DNA of 35,045 nucleotides from Clostridia bacterium (GTDB lineage: Bacteria; Bacillota; Clostridia; Oscillospirales; Acutalibacteraceae). Every line of letters begins with the position of its first letter. The stretch's first letter is position 1. The translations under genes were made by a program, and so were the position numbers. The stretch lies in assembly GCA_017416485.1 (NCBI GenBank), contig JAFQCH010000022.1:1-35045 (forward strand), written 5' to 3'. Of this stretch, positions 23,190-31,805 are shown one piece after another. Under the pieces are notes generated by a model, which searched no databases, was not told the DNA's origin, and saw only the letters and a list, made by a program, of their open reading frames with translations.

Positions 23190-24632
23190 ATGGCCGATAA
23201 CAATAAAAAAATGGTTGAAGAAATCACTTCCATGGAAGTCGATTTCGGCAGATGGTACACAGACGTTGTCAAAAAGGCAGACCTTGTTGACTATTCCAGT
23301 GTTAAAGGTTGCATGATCATCCGTCCCTACGGCTATGCAATCTGGGAACTCATTCAGAAGCAACTTGACGAACGCTTCAAGGCAACGGGACATGAAAATG
23401 TCTATATGCCCCTGTTTATTCCCGAAAGCCTGTTGCAGAAAGAAAAGGATCACGTTGAAGGCTTTGCGCCCGAAGTAGCATGGGTCACCCACGGCGGCAG
23501 CGAACCGCTTGCAGAACGCATGTGTGTTCGCCCCACCTCGGAAACTCTGTTCTGCGAACACTATGCAAATATTGTGCATTCCTACCGCGATCTTCCCAAA
23601 CTTTATAATCAGTGGTGCAATGTTGTGCGTTGGGAAAAAACCACCCGTCCGTTCCTGCGTTCCCGTGAATTCTTGTGGCAGGAAGGCCACACCGTGCATG
23701 CAACGGCTGAAGAAGCACAAGCAGAAACCGAACAGATGCTCAATGTTTATGCCGATTTCTGTGAAAACGTGCTGAATATGCCCGTTGTGAAAGGCAGAAA
23801 GACCGAAAGCGACAAGTTCGCAGGTGCCGTTGCCACTTACTGCATCGAAGCACTCATGCACGACGGCAAGGCTCTGCAGGCCGGCACCTCGCATTTCTTC
23901 GGTGACGGTTTTGCAAAGGCATTCAACATGACCTATACCGATAAAGAAAACAAACAACAGTTTGTGCAGCAGACCTCCTGGGGTGTCACCACCCGTCTCA
24001 TCGGTGCACTGATTATGTCGCACGGTGATAACAACGGCCTTGTGCTTCCGCCCAAAGTGGCTCCCACGCAGGTCGTTATCATTCCTATTGCCGCACACAA
24101 GCCCGGTGTTCTTGAAAAGGCTGACGAACTGACTGCACGCCTTGCAAAATCTTTCCGTGTCAAGGCAGACAAGACCGACAATTCCGCAGGTTGGAAGTTT
24201 GCAGAATACGAAATGAAGGGTGTGCCGCTTCGTCTTGAAATCGGCCCGAAGGACATCGAAAACAATCAGTGCGTGCTTGTTCGCCGTGATAACCGCCAGA
24301 AATATTTTGTTTCTCTTGACAATCTTGAAGCAGAAATTGAAAACCTGCTCAACGAACTTGGAAAAGCAATCTATGACAAAGCAGCCGCAAACATGGATGC
24401 AAAAACATACGATTGCAAGTCCATCGAGGAAATCATCTCTGCCCGTGCCGAAAAGGGCGAAGGCTTTGTGCGTGCCATGTGGTGCGGCGAAGAATCCTGC
24501 GAAGACGAAGTCAAGGAAAAAACCGGCGTCGGCTCACGTTGCATTCCTTTTGCACAGGAAAACCTGTCCGATGTGTGCGTATGCTGCGGCAAGCCTGCAA
24601 AGCACATGGTCCTGTGGGCAGTTGCTTATTGA
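23190..24632 (+). CDS. proS: Prolyl-tRNA synthetase, archaeal/eukaryotic-type (ProS3)
   Basis: The 480-aa class II synthetase begins with [24 protein letters not shown], has [55 protein letters not shown] (motif 2) and [14 protein letters not shown], and ends with a zinc-binding-like Cys-rich domain (MWCGEESC ... CVCCGKPA) finishing in a C-terminal Tyr. That C-terminal end and the lack of an editing insertion mark the ProS3 type common in Clostridia. It charges tRNA-Pro with proline. GAAAGGCAG precedes ATG 23190. Confidence 0.96.
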   Translation: MADNNKKMVEEITSMEVDFGRWYTDVVKKADLVDYSSVKGCMIIRPYGYAIWELIQKQLDERFKATGHENVYMPLFIPESLLQKEKDHVEGFAPEVAWVTHGGSEPLAERMCVRPTSETLFCEHYANIVHSYRDLPKLYNQWCNVVRWEKTTRPFLRSREFLWQEGHTVHATAEEAQAETEQMLNVYADFCENVLNMPVVKGRKTESDKFAGAVATYCIEALMHDGKALQAGTSHFFGDGFAKAFNMTYTDKENKQQFVQQTSWGVTTRLIGALIMSHGDNNGLVLPPKVAPTQVVIIPIAAHKPGVLEKADELTARLAKSFRVKADKTDNSAGWKFAEYEMKGVPLRLEIGPKDIENNQCVLVRRDNRQKYFVSLDNLEAEIENLLNELGKAIYDKAAANMDAKTYDCKSIEEIISARAEKGEGFVRAMWCGEESCEDEVKEKTGVGSRCIPFAQENLSDVCVCCGKPAKHMVLWAVAY

Positions 24633-24648
24633 TGTTGATATCACGACA

Positions 24649-24678
24649 AAAACCGTCCGAAAGGACGGTTTTTTTTTG
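24649..24678. terminator. Bidirectional terminator between proS and the CDF transporter
   Basis: AAACCGTCC / GGACGGTTT with a GAAA tetraloop, flanked by an A-run on the left and eight T on the right. It can therefore terminate proS on the + strand and the convergent transporter gene on the - strand. Confidence 0.92.
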
Positions 24679-24698
24679 ATGTGTTGATAAACCGTAAT

Positions 24699-25319
24699 TT
24701 ACTTCCGCACCGCCGTGATTCCGAGCGAAATTGCCGATGCCATCAAACAGCATCCCAGCAGCAGCCTTGCAATTATATCCGGTACGGGTTGTTGCCAATA
24801 TGTGCAAGCCACACTGCACAGCACCAAAAGCGATGAAAGACAATCTGACCTGTGGTGCGCCGCATCGGCAAGCAGGGTATTGTTGTGCTGCTGCTTTGCA
24901 ATTCTTGCCGTGGCAATGCTCATCAATGCTTTGACTATTACACACAAGCACGCAATGATAACTGCCGTAGGGGAGTCGGGTTGCGGTTGCGTGATTCCTT
25001 TTATCAGTTCAAATGCCGAAATTGCCATGCCGATCCCCGTTGCCGCAATGGCAAGTGCCAATATGAATATGACCGCCCGTTGCATCTTTTCTGCAAATGC
25101 ACCGGGTCTTTTTGCCTGTAATCCGATGCCTGACAGAACAAGCACCGTGCAAAGTGTGTCGGCGGCGGAATGCACAGCATCACGCACAAGCACATCGCAG
25201 TCTGTCAGCAATCCTGCTGCCCCTTTCACCGCCGACAGTATTAAATTCAATATAATATTCAAAACGGACACGTGCATGGCTTTTTGCAACTGCACCTGTC
25301 CGTCGGTTGTTGTTTGCAT
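24699..25319 (-). CDS. Cation diffusion facilitator-type transporter (short form)
   Basis: The 206-aa membrane protein shows the CDF pattern: VRDAVHSAADTL in the second segment (D...D) and LLADAAHHRSDCLSSLLVL in the fifth (H...D), the four metal-coordinating positions of this family. About six hydrophobic segments are visible. It stops straight after the sixth and so lacks the usual C-terminal cytoplasmic domain. Divalent cation (Zn, Mn, Fe, Co) export in exchange for protons is the family function; specificity is unclear. GGAGGGGG before ATG 25319 decides the start over GTG 25340. It converges on proS. Confidence 0.82.
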   Translation of the reverse strand: MQTTTDGQVQLQKAMHVSVLNIILNLILSAVKGAAGLLTDCDVLVRDAVHSAADTLCTVLVLSGIGLQAKRPGAFAEKMQRAVIFILALAIAATGIGMAISAFELIKGITQPQPDSPTAVIIACLCVIVKALMSIATARIAKQQHNNTLLADAAHHRSDCLSSLLVLCSVACTYWQQPVPDIIARLLLGCCLMASAISLGITAVRK

Positions 25320-25376
25320 AAAACCCCCTCCGCTAATCACAGTATGCTCGTATCGCTTTTGTGTGCGGAAGATATG

Positions 25377-25407
25377 AAAAATCCGCCGGAACGGACATCC
25401 GACGGAT
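25377..25407 (-). terminator. Terminator after recO
   Basis: On the - strand, ATCCGTCGG pairs with CCGGCGGAT (one G:U) around a 9-base loop, followed by TTTTT. It closes the long - strand operon that ends with recO and separates it from the CDF gene. Confidence 0.8.
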
Positions 25408-25418
25408 ATACAATTTAT

Positions 25419-26162
25419 TTATAAAATGCAAATGCTTCTGTAATAGTCCAGCGTTTTGTATTTTTGCTGTGTGACGGACAAAAAGTAGGTTTCTGCGCAT
25501 TGCTCCAGCGTGTTCAGCAAAGGTTCGCTCAATGTGAACGAAAACAGCCGTTCAAAGGGGGCAAACACAATGTGCCGCATGGCGGAAACAACACTCAACG
25601 GCAGTGCAATTCCGTCCGTTTGTGTGCAGTTGTCACACAAAAGCCGACCGCGCAGGGCATCAAAAAACATTACATCCGTTTCAAATGCACCGCAATTTTC
25701 GCAGGCAACCAAAGCGGGCATATAACCCGATAATACTGCAAGCCGCAGTTCAAAAACGGCTTTCAGCAGTCGTCTGTCTTTGCTTTCTTTGCACAGAAAA
25801 TGCAGGCTGTTGAGAAGCAGACGCAAAAATTTGTCACCCGTGCCGTCTTCGGGAATCGTCCTTGCGGCGGCATCGCAGAAATACTGCGCGAGTGCGAGCG
25901 CTTCCAGCGAATTGCGAAGATCAAAAAATACTTCCTTGATATCCGCTTCCGAAACGATGTAGCTTTCTTTGGATTTTACAAACGAAAAACGGCAGTAGGC
26001 AAACAGCGCTGTTGCGGATTGCAGTCGGCTTTTGGCACCCCTCGCACCCTTTGCAAAGGCGCGCAAAACGCCGTGCTCGGCGGTCAGTACCGTGATAATG
26101 CGGGTGGTTTCACCTGTTGTCTGCACGCGGATAACAAGTCCGTCGGCATTGAATTTATCCAT
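25419..26162 (-). CDS. recO: DNA repair protein RecO
   Basis: The 247-aa protein has the N-terminal OB fold (ADGLVIRVQTTGETTRIITVLTAEHGVLRAFAKGARG) and a helical domain with a four-Cys zinc site (CENCG ... CDNC). RecO loads RecA on SSB-coated single-stranded DNA with RecR. It is the last gene of the operon and starts one base after the era stop. Confidence 0.95.
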   Translation of the reverse strand: MDKFNADGLVIRVQTTGETTRIITVLTAEHGVLRAFAKGARGAKSRLQSATALFAYCRFSFVKSKESYIVSEADIKEVFFDLRNSLEALALAQYFCDAAARTIPEDGTGDKFLRLLLNSLHFLCKESKDRRLLKAVFELRLAVLSGYMPALVACENCGAFETDVMFFDALRGRLLCDNCTQTDGIALPLSVVSAMRHIVFAPFERLFSFTLSEPLLNTLEQCAETYFLSVTQQKYKTLDYYRSICIL

Positions 26163-26163
26163 A

Positions 26164-27057
26164 TCAATCCAATCCGAAGTTGTGAATCAAGGCTTCGCGG
26201 TTGCGCCAGTCTTCCTTGACCTTGACCCAGCAATGTAAGTTTATTTTGCAATCAAAAAAGCGTTCCATGTCGATTCTTGCGCGGGTGGAAATCTTTTTGA
26301 GCATCGCACCGTTTTTGCCGATGATAATGCCCTTGTGGCTGTCGCGCTCGCAATAAATGACGGCATCAATGTCAATGATGTTGCTACCGTCGTCGCGTTC
26401 CTTGAAACTTTCAATGGCAACTGCCGTGCCGTGGGGAATCTCCTTGTCGAGCGAACGTAGCAATTTTTCGCGGATGTATTCGGCGGCGATCACCTTTTCG
26501 GGCTGGTCTGTCAGTGTGTCATCGGGAAAGAGATGCTCGGATTCAAAGGACAGATTTTTGAGCTCTGTGAGCAGTGCATCCATGCCGTTGCCGTCGAGGG
26601 CACTGACGGGGATGACGGACTCGAAATCATAAAGCTGCGAATAGTCAAAAATAACCTTCATAAGGCTTTCCTTGTCTGCCACGGTGTCAATCTTATTGAT
26701 AACAAGAACGGCAGGAATATTTTCGCGTTTGAATCTCTTGATGAGTTCTTCTTCCGCGGGTTGAATCTTGGAATCGGGCTCCACAACGAGCATGCAGGCA
26801 TCCATGCTGTGAATGCCTTCGCTGATGGCCTTGCCCATCTTTTCATCGAGCTTGTTGTGCGGCTTGTGGTAACCGGGGGTGTCGGTAAAAACAAGCTGAA
26901 TGTTGTCTTCGGTCAAAACACCCATAATGCGGGTGCGTGTGGTCTGCGGTTTTGGGGATACGATGGCAATTTTAGCCCCTAAAAGTCTGTTCAGAATTGA
27001 TGATTTGCCGACATTCGGACAGCCGACAATGGCAATAAATGCAGATCGAGTGTTCAT
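26164..27057 (-). CDS. era: GTPase Era
   Basis: The 297-aa protein has G1 GCPNVGKSS, G3 DTPGYHKP, G4 NKID, and a C-terminal KH domain containing VIYCERDSHKGIIIGKNGAMLKKIS (GxxG). Era binds the 3' end of 16S rRNA and acts in 30S assembly. The start is at ATG 27057, one base after the ybeY stop. Complete family length. Confidence 0.97.
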   Translation of the reverse strand: MNTRSAFIAIVGCPNVGKSSILNRLLGAKIAIVSPKPQTTRTRIMGVLTEDNIQLVFTDTPGYHKPHNKLDEKMGKAISEGIHSMDACMLVVEPDSKIQPAEEELIKRFKRENIPAVLVINKIDTVADKESLMKVIFDYSQLYDFESVIPVSALDGNGMDALLTELKNLSFESEHLFPDDTLTDQPEKVIAAEYIREKLLRSLDKEIPHGTAVAIESFKERDDGSNIIDIDAVIYCERDSHKGIIIGKNGAMLKKISTRARIDMERFFDCKINLHCWVKVKEDWRNREALIHNFGLD

Positions 27058-27058
27058 T

Positions 27059-27562
27059 TTATTCTCCGTCCAAATAATAACTTCCGTTGCGCTTGAGGCC
27101 GAGCTCGGTCAGCACTTTTTCTTCTTTTTCGCGCATATGTACCGCTTCAATACCACCCGCTTCATGGTCATAGCCAAGCAAATGCAACATGGAATGCACC
27201 GTCAGAAATGCGATTTCGCGCTGAAAACTGTGGCCGTATTCCTGTGCCTGTTCGTGTGCGCGTTCGGCGGAAATAACAATATCACCAAGCAAACACAGAT
27301 TGGTTGCGGGGTTGACTTCATAGTCACCCGGTTCACACAGCGGGAAGGATAAAACATCCGTTGCGCGGTCAATTTCTCGGTATTCGCGGTTGAGCTCGCG
27401 GATGGCTTCATTGTCCACAATGCGAACACTGATTTCTGCAGATACGGGGAAGTTTTCTTCTTCCAGCACCGCATGGCAGCAACGGCGAATCAAAAGCCGT
27501 GTTCCGGAGGGGAGTCTGAAACTCTTCTGATCGTCCGTAAAAACTACTTTTACCTTGTTCAT
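27059..27562 (-). CDS. ybeY: Endoribonuclease YbeY
   Basis: The 167-aa UPF0054 protein ends with the zinc motif HSMLHLLGYDHE (H-x3-H-x5-H) and has ELNREYREIDRATDVLSFPL upstream. It is a single-strand RNase involved in 16S rRNA maturation and ribosome quality control. The start ATG 27562 is followed by the typical short basic N-terminus. Between phoH and era, the usual bacterial order. Confidence 0.95.
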   Translation of the reverse strand: MNKVKVVFTDDQKSFRLPSGTRLLIRRCCHAVLEEENFPVSAEISVRIVDNEAIRELNREYREIDRATDVLSFPLCEPGDYEVNPATNLCLLGDIVISAERAHEQAQEYGHSFQREIAFLTVHSMLHLLGYDHEAGGIEAVHMREKEEKVLTELGLKRNGSYYLDGE

Positions 27563-27598
27563 CGTTTGTATCCTCTCTTTCCGAATTTGTCCATCCGT

Positions 27599-28558
27599 TT
27601 ATTTTTTGGTTTTCTCGTTTTTCTCGTAGGCTTTCACAATGTCTTGCACAAGTTTATGGCGCACAACATCCTTTTCCGTAAACTGCACGCTGGCAATATC
27701 GGGAATGTTTTTAAGAATGCGCACAGCTTCTTTCAAGCCGCTTTTTTTGCCGTCGGGCAGGTCGATCTGGGTTACGTCACCCGTAACAACGATTTTGGAG
27801 CCGAAGCCCAAACGGGTCAAAAACATTTTCATTTGTTCGGGCGTTGTATTCTGTGCCTCATCAAGAATAATAAAACTGTCATCAAGGGTGCGTCCGCGCA
27901 TATAGGCAAGGGGTGCAACTTCAATGTTGCCTTTTTCCTGGTATTTCTGAAAATTTTCTGCACCGAGCATATCGAACAGAGCATCATAAAGCGGTCTTAA
28001 ATACGGGTCAACCTTCTGTTGCAGGTCACCGGGGAGAAAGCCGAGCTTTTCGCCGGCTTCCACAGCGGGCCTTGTCAGGATGATGCGGTTGACTTCCTTC
28101 GCACGGAATGCCTTGACCGCCATAGCTACAGCCAGATACGTTTTACCCGTACCCGCGGGGCCGACACCGAACACGATGGTGTTGTTTTCGATTTGTTCCA
28201 GATAATTCTTCTGCCCGAGTGTTTTGGGCTTAACGGGCTTGCCTCTTGCCGTGATGCAGATGCAATCCGATGCAATGGCGGAAAGTCTGTCTTCACTGCC
28301 TTCGTTGACAAGCGAAATGCAATAGCGCACATTTTGCTCGTTGAGCTGCTCGCCTTTGTTGACAAGCATAATAAGCCCCTCAATGGCTTTGCATGCCTGC
28401 ATCACTTTTTCGGCGTCACCGCAGACCTTGAGCTCTGCACCGCGGTTGATAACGGTGACGTTGTATTCTTTTTCAATCAGGCGAATGTTTTCGTCAAAAC
28501 TTCCGAACAGGCTCACTGCCTGCTCCATTCTGTCTATACTGAGTGTCTGTTCAAACAT
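27599..28558 (-). CDS. PhoH-like ATPase
   Basis: The 319-aa protein has the P-loop GVGPAGTGKTYLAVAMA, RPAVEAGEKLGFLPGDLQQKVDPYLRPLYDAL, and Walker B ILDEAQNTTPEQMKMFLTRLGF with GSKIVVTGDVTQIDLP. These are the PhoH/YlaK-type motifs. It is an RNA-associated ATPase normally encoded beside ybeY. The first ~110 residues form the non-catalytic N-terminal domain. ATG 28558 lies inside the DUF4364 gene (8-base overlap). Confidence 0.94.
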   Translation of the reverse strand: MFEQTLSIDRMEQAVSLFGSFDENIRLIEKEYNVTVINRGAELKVCGDAEKVMQACKAIEGLIMLVNKGEQLNEQNVRYCISLVNEGSEDRLSAIASDCICITARGKPVKPKTLGQKNYLEQIENNTIVFGVGPAGTGKTYLAVAMAVKAFRAKEVNRIILTRPAVEAGEKLGFLPGDLQQKVDPYLRPLYDALFDMLGAENFQKYQEKGNIEVAPLAYMRGRTLDDSFIILDEAQNTTPEQMKMFLTRLGFGSKIVVTGDVTQIDLPDGKKSGLKEAVRILKNIPDIASVQFTEKDVVRHKLVQDIVKAYEKNEKTKK

Positions 28559-29129
28559 TTTCTTCTTTTTTATCCTCTGTCAAAGCATCAATAACGGTAG
28601 TGTAAACGGCGGCGGGGTCTGCTTCAAAACGGTCGCAGATCATGCTTGCCTGCAAGGAATCCGCACAGTAAAAGCTGAGCTTGAAAACCTCGTCTTCACC
28701 ATGAAAAATTTTCATAATCACATCATAGCCGCTGCCGTGCGGCACAACTTCCGTTTTGACCCCTTTTTTTCTGCGCTCCACAAGGGCGATGTGCATCGCT
28801 TCACGAATTACCAATTGGCGCACGGAATAGGGAATGTGCGAATCCAGCTCGCGGGCAATAAATCTGCCCGATTCGGTGATGTTGTAATATTCAAGTCCGT
28901 CTTCCACGGTCACCGCAATGTGTCCCGCCTGCACAAGCTCGCCCAGTGCATTGGAGCCTTCATAGTAGTTCACAAGCTCGTTTTCAAGCAGAAAACGGTC
29001 AATGCTTGATTTGCAGGTGGGGTAGTCCACACATTTGAGAATATAGCAAAGCAACACCTTGATGTCGCTTCGGTTATAAAGTCCGCCGATGCGCACACCT
29101 GCGGTTAAGGCATCTATTTCTTTTGCCAA
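28551..29129 (-). CDS. DUF4364 family protein
   Basis: The 192-aa protein shows the clostridial DUF4364 pattern: NRSDIKVLLCYILKCVDYP, LVNYYEGSNALGELVQAGHI, LEYYNITESGRFIARELDSHIPYSVR. It has a winged-helix-like N-terminal half and is thought to be regulatory, but no function is established. The start is a TTG at 29129 with AAGGA seven bases upstream; no ATG is nearby. It lies 31 bases after cysK and overlaps phoH by 8. Confidence 0.88.
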   Translation of the reverse strand: MAKEIDALTAGVRIGGLYNRSDIKVLLCYILKCVDYPTCKSSIDRFLLENELVNYYEGSNALGELVQAGHIAVTVEDGLEYYNITESGRFIARELDSHIPYSVRQLVIREAMHIALVERRKKGVKTEVVPHGSGYDVIMKIFHGEDEVFKLSFYCADSLQASMICDRFEADPAAVYTTVIDALTEDKKEENV

Positions 29130-29160
29130 AAAAAGTCCTTCTTTCTGCCTGTGGGAATAA

Positions 29161-30126
29161 TCAGTAATTAAATAAGTCGGTCGACAAATAGCGTTCCCCG
29201 CTGTCGGTCAACAATACAACAATGCGGCGATGCGTATTTTTGATTCCTTCTGCCAACTTTTTGCAGGCTGCCAGTGCTGCACCGCCCGAAATGCCGACCA
29301 ACAAGCCGTCTGTGCGTGCAACGGTGCGTGCCGCGCGGTATGCTTCTTCTTCGCTGACGGCAATCACACGGTCAATGATGTGGCGGTTGAGCACCTCGGG
29401 AACAAATCCCGCGCCGATGCCCTGCAAGCCGTGTGCACCTTTCTGCCCGCCCGACAAAACAGGGGAATCGGCAGGTTCCACACCGACAATTGTTGCATTG
29501 CGGTTGATGGCTTTGATCATTTCGCCGACACCCGTGATGGTGCCGCCCGTGCCCACACCTGCAACAAAGTAGTCCACTTTGCCGTAGGTGTCACGCAGAA
29601 TTTCTGCCGCGGTGGTTTTGCGGTGAATGTCTGCATTTGCGGGATTGGAGAATTGACCGGGAATCCATGCGCTGTAGGAATGTTCGGCAATTTCGTTTGC
29701 TTTATCAATACTGCCCTGCATGCCGAGGTCGGCGGGGGTCAGAATCAGTTCCGCCCCCAATGCGCGAAGCAGGTTCATGCGTTCAGCGCTCATGTTTTCG
29801 GGCATGGTCAGAATCAGTCTGTAGCCCTTGATGGCGGCCACAAAGGCAAGCCCGACACCCGTGTTGCCGCTGGTTGGCTCCACGATGACGGTGTCTTTTG
29901 TCAGCAGCCCTTTTTGTTCGGCATCTTCAATCATGGCAAGGGCAACTCTGTCTTTTGCACTGCCCAGCGGGTTGAAACTTTCCAGCTTTGCAACCAATTG
30001 ACAGGAAATTCCTGCGGCGGCAGCAAAACCGCCCAACTCGACCATGGGCGTGTGACCGACCAGTTCGGTTAAATTTTTTGCAATGCGTGCATCCTTGTCG
30101 ATACCGAGTCCGAAGTTGAATTCCAT
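29161..30126 (-). CDS. cysK: Cysteine synthase A (O-acetylserine sulfhydrylase)
   Basis: The 321-aa PLP enzyme has the PLP lysine in LGSAKDR, PTSGNTGVGLAFVAA, VAGVGTGGTITGVGE, VEPADSPVLSGG and LLVGISGGAALAA. It forms L-cysteine from O-acetylserine and sulfide. AAGGAG lies nine bases before ATG 30126. It sits in a run otherwise devoted to ribosome, repair and membrane functions, 12 bases after a Cys-rich small protein gene. A short N-terminal leader (MEFNFGLGIDKDAR) precedes the catalytic domain. Confidence 0.95.
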   Translation of the reverse strand: MEFNFGLGIDKDARIAKNLTELVGHTPMVELGGFAAAAGISCQLVAKLESFNPLGSAKDRVALAMIEDAEQKGLLTKDTVIVEPTSGNTGVGLAFVAAIKGYRLILTMPENMSAERMNLLRALGAELILTPADLGMQGSIDKANEIAEHSYSAWIPGQFSNPANADIHRKTTAAEILRDTYGKVDYFVAGVGTGGTITGVGEMIKAINRNATIVGVEPADSPVLSGGQKGAHGLQGIGAGFVPEVLNRHIIDRVIAVSEEEAYRAARTVARTDGLLVGISGGAALAACKKLAEGIKNTHRRIVVLLTDSGERYLSTDLFNY

Positions 30127-30138
30127 AACCGATCTCCT

Positions 30139-30375
30139 TTAAACATCTAATGAAAAATCTTCTGCGGTTAAGCCTTGTGTAACAGGCAGAACTGCCGCAG
30201 GGGGCTTGCGTTTGAACGGATCATAGCGAAATGACCTGCATTTTGAGTCGGGGGAACGAAGCCCTTTTTTGATGCAGAGAATCATTTCCCCGTCAGGAGA
30301 AGTTTTCCCCATTTCACAGCAAGCACAGCATTTTTCTATTTCAGCGCCGAAAATTTTTTGTTTCACGCAAATCAT
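30139..30375 (-). CDS. Cys-rich 78-aa conserved hypothetical protein
   Basis: It contains CCACC at residues 16-20, Cys34 in ILCIKKG and Cys46 in DSKCRSFRYDPFKRKPP, a layout suited to a bound zinc or iron-sulfur site. I recall similar small proteins in Ruminococcaceae but no known function. It starts at the ATG overlapping the ylbJ-like stop (ATGA) and is followed 12 bases later by cysK, so it is in the same operon. A role linked to Cys metabolism or metal is possible but inferred only from position. Confidence 0.72.
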   Translation of the reverse strand: MICVKQKIFGAEIEKCCACCEMGKTSPDGEMILCIKKGLRSPDSKCRSFRYDPFKRKPPAAVLPVTQGLTAEDFSLDV

Positions 30376-31430
30376 CCTTTATATATTCTTTTTCTATAAT
30401 AACACATTTTTTTCGGCGGGGCAAGGTCTAAAATAAAAATAAAGCAGGCAAACAGAAAAAAGACGGAGGCAGTGGGGTTTACACTGTATGTTTTTACCAG
30501 CACCGTATTCTGCGCAATCCCGAGGGCGGGAAAGAAAAACAATGCAAGTTTGCAAAAACCGAAGGACAATATCGCCTGCATCAGGCGGTAACGCAGAAAA
30601 CGCAGGGCAGATAACCCGATTTTTTGCAAATCGGGAAGCAGTTGAAAGAAGATGCACAACCCACCGAAACCGAGCACTGCCGCACAAAGCGGAATGTCGG
30701 TGCGTTTAACGCATTGCACAGCTCCCGCCGTGACCTCAAAAAGCAAAGAAAGAGTTGCATGTGTGCTTGCAGGCAGTATGGCAAGCAGAATGGCTTGCAG
30801 ACTTGCAAATATTGCCATCCATGCCGTCAATTGCAGGCAGCTTAACGCGCTTTTGCTGACAGACAATGTAAAAATATGTGATAAAGGAATGCCGTTTTTG
30901 ATTGTTGGAACAGGCGTTTTTATGCGCTTTTCTTTTTGCAGAAAAGGTGCAATGAGCAGTACAGAAAACGTACAGCAGAAGAATAATAAAAATCCTGTTC
31001 TGCTGTTATTGAACAGCCCGTTTCCGATGGCACTGACCGCAAAGCTAAGCCCCGGCGAAAAGCAGAAGCAGGCAAGATTCTGCGCTTGCCTTTTGGTGAT
31101 TTGTTCGTTTTCATATAGCGCTAAAGCGGTTTTGCAGCCCGTCAAAAAACCGCCTGTCAGCCCGAACAAAATTGCGGGCAGTCCTGCCGCCGGAATGCCG
31201 AATAATTTGTTTGTGATTTGGTTTGCTTTTTCACTTGCTTTAACATGGAGTGCATTGCATGCAAAATCTGATAAGACCAGAAACGGGAATAAGCCCGGTA
31301 TGACGGTGCTGACCGACAGCGAAAAAGCCTGTAACACCGCCTCTCGCACCTGCTTTGAAAAAGTAAGCAGACCGCCCCCTATCGACAAAATAAAGAGGAT
31401 AAGAAAAAAGTTTCTGATTCTGTTTTTCAT
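30372..31430 (-). CDS. YlbJ-like sporulation integral membrane protein
   Basis: The 352-aa protein has about eight hydrophobic segments, with VIPGLFPFLVLSDF near residue 45 and GGFLTGCKTALALYENEQITKRQAQNLACFCFSPGLSFAVSAIG, both matching the nucleoside-recognition/Gate-type domains of YlbJ. YlbJ is a sporulation membrane protein of unclear biochemical role. CAGGGAGAA lies before ATG 31430, which I prefer to a longer start with a non-conserved leader. It is the first gene of the - strand run and diverges from yqfC. Confidence 0.83.
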   Translation of the reverse strand: MKNRIRNFFLILFILSIGGGLLTFSKQVREAVLQAFSLSVSTVIPGLFPFLVLSDFACNALHVKASEKANQITNKLFGIPAAGLPAILFGLTGGFLTGCKTALALYENEQITKRQAQNLACFCFSPGLSFAVSAIGNGLFNNSRTGFLLFFCCTFSVLLIAPFLQKEKRIKTPVPTIKNGIPLSHIFTLSVSKSALSCLQLTAWMAIFASLQAILLAILPASTHATLSLLFEVTAGAVQCVKRTDIPLCAAVLGFGGLCIFFQLLPDLQKIGLSALRFLRYRLMQAILSFGFCKLALFFFPALGIAQNTVLVKTYSVNPTASVFFLFACFIFILDLAPPKKMCYYRKRIYKG

Positions 31431-31458
31431 TGTTTTCTCCCTGTATTTTTGTTCTATG

Positions 31459-31477
31459 TATATGCCGTGTGCATATA
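31459..31477. promoter_or_regulatory. Palindrome in the ylbJ-like/yqfC divergent promoter region
   Basis: TATATGC and GCATATA form perfect 7-bp arms around CGTGT, 26 bases before the yqfC start and 29 from the ylbJ-like start. It could be a regulator site or part of sporulation promoters; I could not assign clear sigma-E boxes. Confidence 0.5.
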
Positions 31478-31502
31478 GTTTATCAAACAGGAGGGACTTG
31501 CC

Positions 31503-31805
31503 ATGAAAGAAAAACAACTTTCTTTTTCCGAAAAAATCAGCACAACACTTTCGCGTGAGCTGGAATTGCCGAATCTGTTCACGGAAACGGATATACAGAT
31601 CTGTGTTTCGCGGGGAGTCCGTGTGTGCGGCATTGAAGAAGTCACGGAATACACGTCACAACGCATTGTTTTTCAGCTCAAACACAACAAACTGATTCTC
31701 GACGGCGATCAGTTGCAGATCGATTGCTGTGAAAACGGCATGGCTGTTGTGCACGGCGCGCTTTTGAATCTCGGTTTTTCGGAAGGCGGTGCACTGTTGT
31801 GTTAA
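31503..31805 (+). CDS. yqfC: Sporulation protein YqfC
   Basis: The 100-aa protein matches the YabP/YqfC family: PNLFTETDIQICVSRGVRVCGIEEVTEYTSQRI and LKHNKLILDGDQLQI. It forms a small beta-rich domain. In Bacillus it is expressed under sigma-E in the mother cell. GGAGGG lies about 8 bases before ATG 31503. The stop overlaps the yqfD start by 7 bases. Confidence 0.9.
   Translation: MKEKQLSFSEKISTTLSRELELPNLFTETDIQICVSRGVRVCGIEEVTEYTSQRIVFQLKHNKLILDGDQLQIDCCENGMAVVHGALLNLGFSEGGALLC

Noticed and set aside
22899..24098. A 399-codon - strand frame opposite proS
   Set aside because: ProS motifs are complete on the other strand; the frame has no SD or domain.
24715..25377. A 220-codon + strand frame over the CDF gene
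   Set aside because: It reads antisense through the CDF metal-site motifs and lacks a start signal.
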